Below, piece by piece: positions 5,696-7,781 of a stretch of 7,781 bases of DNA (positions are counted from its first letter, which is position 1; the number at the start of each line of letters is the position of its first letter). The translations under genes were made by a program, and so were the position numbers. The notes beneath the pieces are model-generated. The model made no database searches. It was not told the DNA's origin and worked only from the letters and a program-made list of their open reading frames with translations. Source of the DNA: Nitrospirota bacterium (lineage in GTDB: Bacteria; Nitrospirota; Thermodesulfovibrionia; UBA6902; BMS3Bbin08); contig JACQXH010000273.1 in assembly GCA_016208845.1 (NCBI GenBank), positions 4,527-12,307 of the forward strand. Reading direction: 5' to 3'.

Positions 5696-5827
5696 AATTA
5701 GAGTCTGTTTATAAGCTCCGGTTTTGCTGTCATTCCGGCTTGTCCGGAATCTTTTTTCAGAAGGATTCCGGACAAGCCGGAATGACGTAACCAGCGACAT
5801 ATGGTGATTTTTAAACAGACTCTAATT
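5696..5827. mobile_element. MITE-like element with terminal inverted repeats and nested palindrome
   Basis: A 132-bp non-coding element bounded by perfect 15-bp inverted repeats, AATTAGAGTCTGTTT (5696-5710) and AAACAGACTCTAATT (5813-5827). At its core is a perfect 23-bp inverted repeat (5729-5751/5764-5786) around a 12-nt loop. Each core arm is itself a palindrome, ATTCCGG-CTTGT-CCGGAAT, so single strands can form either one long hairpin or a cloverleaf. It has no coding capacity, which fits a miniature element moved by a transposase elsewhere, or a REP-type repeat lodged inside one. No target duplication longer than a few A/T bases can be recognised. Confidence 0.65.
5732..5757 (+). terminator. 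Intrinsic terminator formed by the left arm of the element
   Basis: Stem ATTCCGG (5732-5738) and CCGGAAT (5744-5750), loop CTTGT, then one C and six T (5752-5757). This is a good rho-independent terminator for the CBS gene, whose stop codon lies about 105 nt upstream. It competes with the longer 23-bp hairpin that the full element can form, but the short hairpin would form first during transcription. Confidence 0.55.
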
Positions 5828-5919
5828 TATTGCAACTTCCAATTTGAAACCTCTGCGTATTCTGAGGTGAATTGCCGCTTGCAGGATAAATAACAATTTT
5901 TGAAAAAAGGAGATGAAAA

Positions 5920-6405
5920 ATGTCTGAAACTAATGCAGTAATCGAAACAAAATTTGGGAATATTGAACTTAAATTCTTTCCTGAAACTGCGCCGAAGCAT
6001 GTCAGTAACTTCATCGAGCTTGCGAAAAAGGGATTTTATGACGGCACGACATTCCACCGCGTCATTCCCGGCTTTATGATCCAGGGCGGTGACCCGAACT
6101 CAAAGGAAACTGACAAATCCAGGCACGGCACCGGCGGTCCCGGATATACTATCAAGGCTGAATTTAATGACAAACCTCACAAAAGAGGCACCCTCTCAAT
6201 GGCGCGGTCAGGCCATCCTGACAGCGCAGGCTCGCAGTTCTTCATCTGCGTGGCTGATGCGCGTTTTCTTGACAGGCAGTATACAGCCTTCGGCGAGGTG
6301 GCCTCAGGCATGGAAGTTGCGGACAAGATAGTCAGTCAGCCCAGAGACAGCCGGGATAATCCGGATGAAAGAGTTGAGATGAAAGTGAAGATCGTGGAGA
6401 AATAA
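5920..6405 (+). CDS. Cyclophilin-type peptidyl-prolyl cis-trans isomerase
   Basis: A 161-residue single-domain cyclophilin, normal length for the short bacterial form. It speeds proline isomerisation during folding and, with no signal peptide, should be cytoplasmic. The catalytic core is visible: TTFHRVIPGFMIQGGD with catalytic R47, plus F52 and Q55, then the GTGGPGYTIKAEF loop, MARSGHPDSAGSQFFI (94-109; Q106, F107) and FLDRQYTAFG. F116 stands where human cyclophilin A has the tryptophan that contacts cyclosporin, as in many bacterial forms, predicting weak drug binding. ATG 5920 is supported by AAGGAG (5907-5912) with 7-nt spacing. The gene lies 92 bp after the palindromic element, which probably cuts it off from upstream transcription. 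It converges on the DUF5615 gene with 58 bp between their ends. Confidence 0.95.
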   Translation: MSETNAVIETKFGNIELKFFPETAPKHVSNFIELAKKGFYDGTTFHRVIPGFMIQGGDPNSKETDKSRHGTGGPGYTIKAEFNDKPHKRGTLSMARSGHPDSAGSQFFICVADARFLDRQYTAFGEVASGMEVADKIVSQPRDSRDNPDERVEMKVKIVEK

Positions 6406-6463
6406 TTTTTACCTAATGAAAAATGCATTTCTAAGAGCGGATATTGGGGTGGGGTTAGATAAA

Positions 6464-6820
6464 TTAAGGTAAGGGGCTAATCCGGATTCTACCTGGACTA
6501 ATAACAACTATTTTATTTTTCAAATTTTCAAATTTTATCTTTTTAACAGAGTCTATGAAAATACTTGTAATCAATGCAGCTTTAAAATCTGATGGAACAC
6601 GGATTAAAATTACTCCAAAAGGTGCAGGTCGTAATTTTGGTATTGGATAATCGAGGTCTCTTGTAACAATAATGCTTCTCTCCTTTGCAGCCTTAGCCCA
6701 GAGGATATTATCTGAAGACCCTCTAATATTTGATGCTGCGACATCAAAAACATCATGCTTAAACGATGAGAGAAATTCTACTATTCCGAACGGCAGGTTT
6801 TCATCAACGAGAAACCGCAA
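6464..6820 (-). CDS. DUF5615 family PIN-like protein (probable toxin)
   Basis: A 118-residue protein of the DUF5615 PIN-like family, whose members sit beside DUF433 proteins and are thought to be ribonuclease-type toxins. From the chosen start it begins MRFLVDENLPFG, the standard N-terminus. PIN-like acidic positions are D6, E7, D37 and the TRDLD motif (D55, D57); the SSDNILWAKAA helix and FGVILIRVP strand are also typical. These acids would coordinate the metal for RNA cleavage. The start is a judgement: TTG at 6820-6818 has GAGGA at 6833-6829 with 8-nt spacing and gives the family-typical N-terminus, whereas ATG at 6853 would add 11 residues coded inside the partner gene and lacks a well-placed ribosome site. 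The frame overlaps the end of the DUF433 gene by 17 nt, so translation is likely coupled. Confidence 0.85.
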   Translation of the reverse strand: MRFLVDENLPFGIVEFLSSFKHDVFDVAASNIRGSSDNILWAKAAKERSIIVTRDLDYPIPKLRPAPFGVILIRVPSDFKAALITSIFIDSVKKIKFENLKNKIVVISPGRIRISPLP

Positions 6821-7037
6821 TGAGATGTTCCTCGGAAAGAGTTTCTGCTGCATAAGCAAGTGCAGCCCTCACGTCTTCCTCTTTTATTCTATAGTCCTTA
6901 CACACTTCTCCGATGGTCATACCGCCAGCCAGCCCGCCGACGATAACCTCAACAGGTACTCGTGTGTCTTTAATGACGGGCTTTCCACCCATGATATCGG
7001 GATCTATCTCTATTCTCTTTTTCCAGTCTGTCTTCAT
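6804..7037 (-). CDS. DUF433 family protein (probable antitoxin)
   Basis: A 77-residue DUF433 protein, about the family's usual length. The diagnostic stretch RIEIDPDIMGGKPVIKDTR (8-26) is followed by VPVEVIVGGLAGGMTIGEVCKDY and the ending IKEEDVRAALAYAAETLSEE. These proteins have a winged-helix-like DNA-binding fold and serve as the antitoxin and probable autorepressor for the adjacent DUF5615 toxin. It is first in the operon, as expected for an antitoxin. ATG 7037 is the only possible start near the motif because an in-frame TAA lies two codons upstream. No Shine-Dalgarno precedes it; a strong GAGGAGGT lies 45 nt upstream (7090-7083) instead, and a promoter-like pair TTGAAA-N17-TAGATT (7072-7044) would start the message at or next to the ATG. 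Confidence 0.88.
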   Translation of the reverse strand: MKTDWKKRIEIDPDIMGGKPVIKDTRVPVEVIVGGLAGGMTIGEVCKDYRIKEEDVRAALAYAAETLSEEHLIAVSR

Positions 7038-7150
7038 GTCTTAAATCTAACATAATCAGGCTTTCTTTTCAATTTAAATCATACCTCCTCATACTTCTAA
7101 ATTAATTGACAGAATGCCTTTGTTGCGAAGGATTTGTAACTACTGACGGC

Positions 7151-7191
7151 CCTGCCTGCTCGGACACAAGTCGTTCCGACCGGCAGGCAGG
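7151..7191. repeat. GC-rich palindromic repeat, copy 1
   Basis: CCTGCCTGC (7151-7159) pairs perfectly with GCAGGCAGG (7183-7191), continued by TCGG/CCGA (7160-7163/7176-7179) past a 3-nt bulge CCG, with a 12-nt loop. TTTTGTTTG follows on the plus strand, so it could end transcription, but no plus-strand gene lies close upstream. It belongs to the CCTGCC...GGCAGG class of dispersed intergenic palindromes. Confidence 0.6.
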
Positions 7192-7299
7192 TTTTGTTTG
7201 GGGGCTGATGTGGGTGGAATGGGAATGACGTTAACCCCCAAAATGCAATAACATAGTCAGACAGCAGGCAGAAATGTCATCAAAACCTCTATAAAGCAA

Positions 7300-7322
7300 C
7301 CTGCCTACCGGCAGACAGGCAG
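7300..7322. repeat. GC-rich palindromic repeat, copy 2 (shorter, diverged)
   Basis: CTGCCT (7301-7306) pairs with AGGCAG (7317-7322); an alternative fold pairs CTGCC (7301-7305) with GGCAG (7310-7314). The core CCTGCCTACCGGCAGACAGG is a diverged, loopless relative of copy 1, in which the same arms are separated by an insert. The pair brackets about 110 bp of unassigned DNA. Confidence 0.5.
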
Positions 7323-7515
7323 TATTTTATTGAAATTATATATCGAGTTTCCTGTAAGATATCATACCGCTAAAAACAGTTATCTTGCGTATCCAAAGGT
7401 GTTGTTCGAAACGAATCCGTGCAGTGCCGGACGAATAGAGCTTTTTCAGCCATCTCTGCCTGCTATAAAATGCGGTCAATTGCTAATCATCATCTTAAAA
7501 GTTAGGTATAAAAGC

Positions 7516-7543
7516 TTCAAAAACAGCCCATATTAAGTATAAT
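7516..7543 (+). promoter_or_regulatory. Promoter of the last gene
   Basis: TTCAAA (7516-7521), a 16-bp spacer and a perfect TATAAT (7538-7543). Transcription would begin near 7550, giving a leader of under 20 nt that includes the AGGA ribosome site (7558-7561) before ATG 7568. The -35 box matches four of six positions. Confidence 0.45.
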
Positions 7544-7567
7544 ATCTTATCAAAGGCAGGATGTGAA

Positions 7568-7781
7568 ATGATTATCATTCATAAAATAGACGATTTTCTT
7601 TTTGATATTTTTCCGAAAGCCAAAGAGGCGGGGAAAAGTGTTGAGACTTTAAAAGATGAGCTGGAAAATTATTATACCTTCGCCCCCTATAAACCAAAAG
7701 TAGAGATCGATAATGAGTATATCAGGATTGAAATAGACACATCAGCTATTATCAGCCAGAAGCCGGCCTTTGATACCGCGA
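7568..7781 (+). CDS. Unrecognised protein, N-terminal part, runs off the window
   Basis: An open frame from ATG 7568 to the window edge gives 71 residues and stays open. AGGA (7558-7561) lies 6 nt before the ATG and a promoter sits just upstream, so it is probably a real gene. The product begins MIIIHKIDDFLFDIFP, has no signal peptide or membrane segment, is rich in lysine and acidic residues, and contains a predicted helix (KAKEAGKSVETLKDELENYY) followed by alternating beta-like stretches (KPKVEID, YIRIEIDTSAII). I do not recognise a family. The gene is unlikely to be part of the minus-strand toxin-antitoxin operon, being divergent from it and about 530 bp away. Confidence 0.7.
   Translation, partial: MIIIHKIDDFLFDIFPKAKEAGKSVETLKDELENYYTFAPYKPKVEIDNEYIRIEIDTSAIISQKPAFDTA

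Larger units (their letters stand above)
7038..7567. other. Long intergenic region with repeats and promoter signals
   Basis: About 530 bp between the divergently arranged DUF433 gene and the last gene. It holds start signals for the toxin-antitoxin pair (7044-7090, minus strand), two related GC-rich palindromes (7151-7191 and 7300-7322), a half-copy GCAGGCAG near 7264-7269, and a promoter for the downstream gene (7516-7543). A 68-codon open frame (7330-7536, TTG start) has no ribosome site and no recognisable family traits and is not called. I see no RNA gene. Confidence 0.6.

Noticed and set aside
5696..5827. CRISPR array or tRNA-like structure
   Set aside because: The repeats are inverted, not direct and spaced, and no tRNA arms or anticodon loop can be drawn.
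6672..7055. A 127-codon plus-strand open frame
   Set aside because: It lies antisense to both toxin-antitoxin genes, which have clear family motifs; it is a shadow frame.
7106..7134. TTGACA at 7106 as a plus-strand promoter
   Set aside because: No acceptable -10 box at 15-19 bp and no gene close downstream.
7330..7536. A 68-codon plus-strand open frame
   Set aside because: TTG start, no ribosome site, no recognisable family traits, and it spans a promoter-rich intergenic area; most likely chance.

Overview
The window reads as ordinary chromosomal DNA of an anaerobic or microaerophilic environmental bacterium. Rubredoxin, CysK, a DUF1638-like/PilZ protein, a DUF433/DUF5615 toxin-antitoxin pair, G+C mostly in the low forties per cent, and dispersed palindromes of the ATTCCGG...CCGGAAT and CCTGCCTGC...GCAGGCAGG types suggest Nitrospirota or a deltaproteobacterium-like lineage. 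That assignment is inference; there is no rRNA or other phylogenetic marker here.

Layout. Positions 1-168 hold the last 55 codons of an FAD-dependent oxidoreductase of the phytoene desaturase type. Its stop codon overlaps the start of a large membrane sensor histidine kinase (168-2279). After a short gap with a degenerate hairpin comes a DUF1638-like/PilZ fusion protein (2439-3419), a probable c-di-GMP receptor. A good sigma70-type promoter overlaps the end of that gene and points into about 290 bp of non-coding DNA. This DNA can fold into a closed multi-hairpin RNA ahead of a rubredoxin gene with CX4C cysteine spacing (3716-3895). Next come cysK (4088-4999) and a tandem-CBS protein (5171-5626), each with a strong Shine-Dalgarno site and its own leader. 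A 132-bp MITE-like element with nested palindromes (5696-5827) lies between the CBS gene and a cyclophilin-type prolyl isomerase (5920-6405).

On the minus strand, converging on the cyclophilin gene, is a DUF433 antitoxin / DUF5615 PIN-like toxin pair with overlapping reading frames. The roughly 530 bp upstream of it (7038-7567) has no convincing gene but carries two related GC-rich palindromic repeats. The window ends inside an unrecognised plus-strand gene (7568 onward) preceded by a good promoter.

How it fits together. The first two genes are probably one translationally coupled operon; the histidine kinase has no response regulator beside it in the window. The remaining plus-strand genes look like single-gene units with separate leaders: redox (rubredoxin), cysteine biosynthesis, an adenine-nucleotide-type sensor and protein folding. 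No CRISPR array, phage module or large defence system was found. The least explained items are the structured leader at 3486-3625, the nested-palindrome element, the DUF1638-like/PilZ fusion and the abrupt base-composition change inside the kinase gene.
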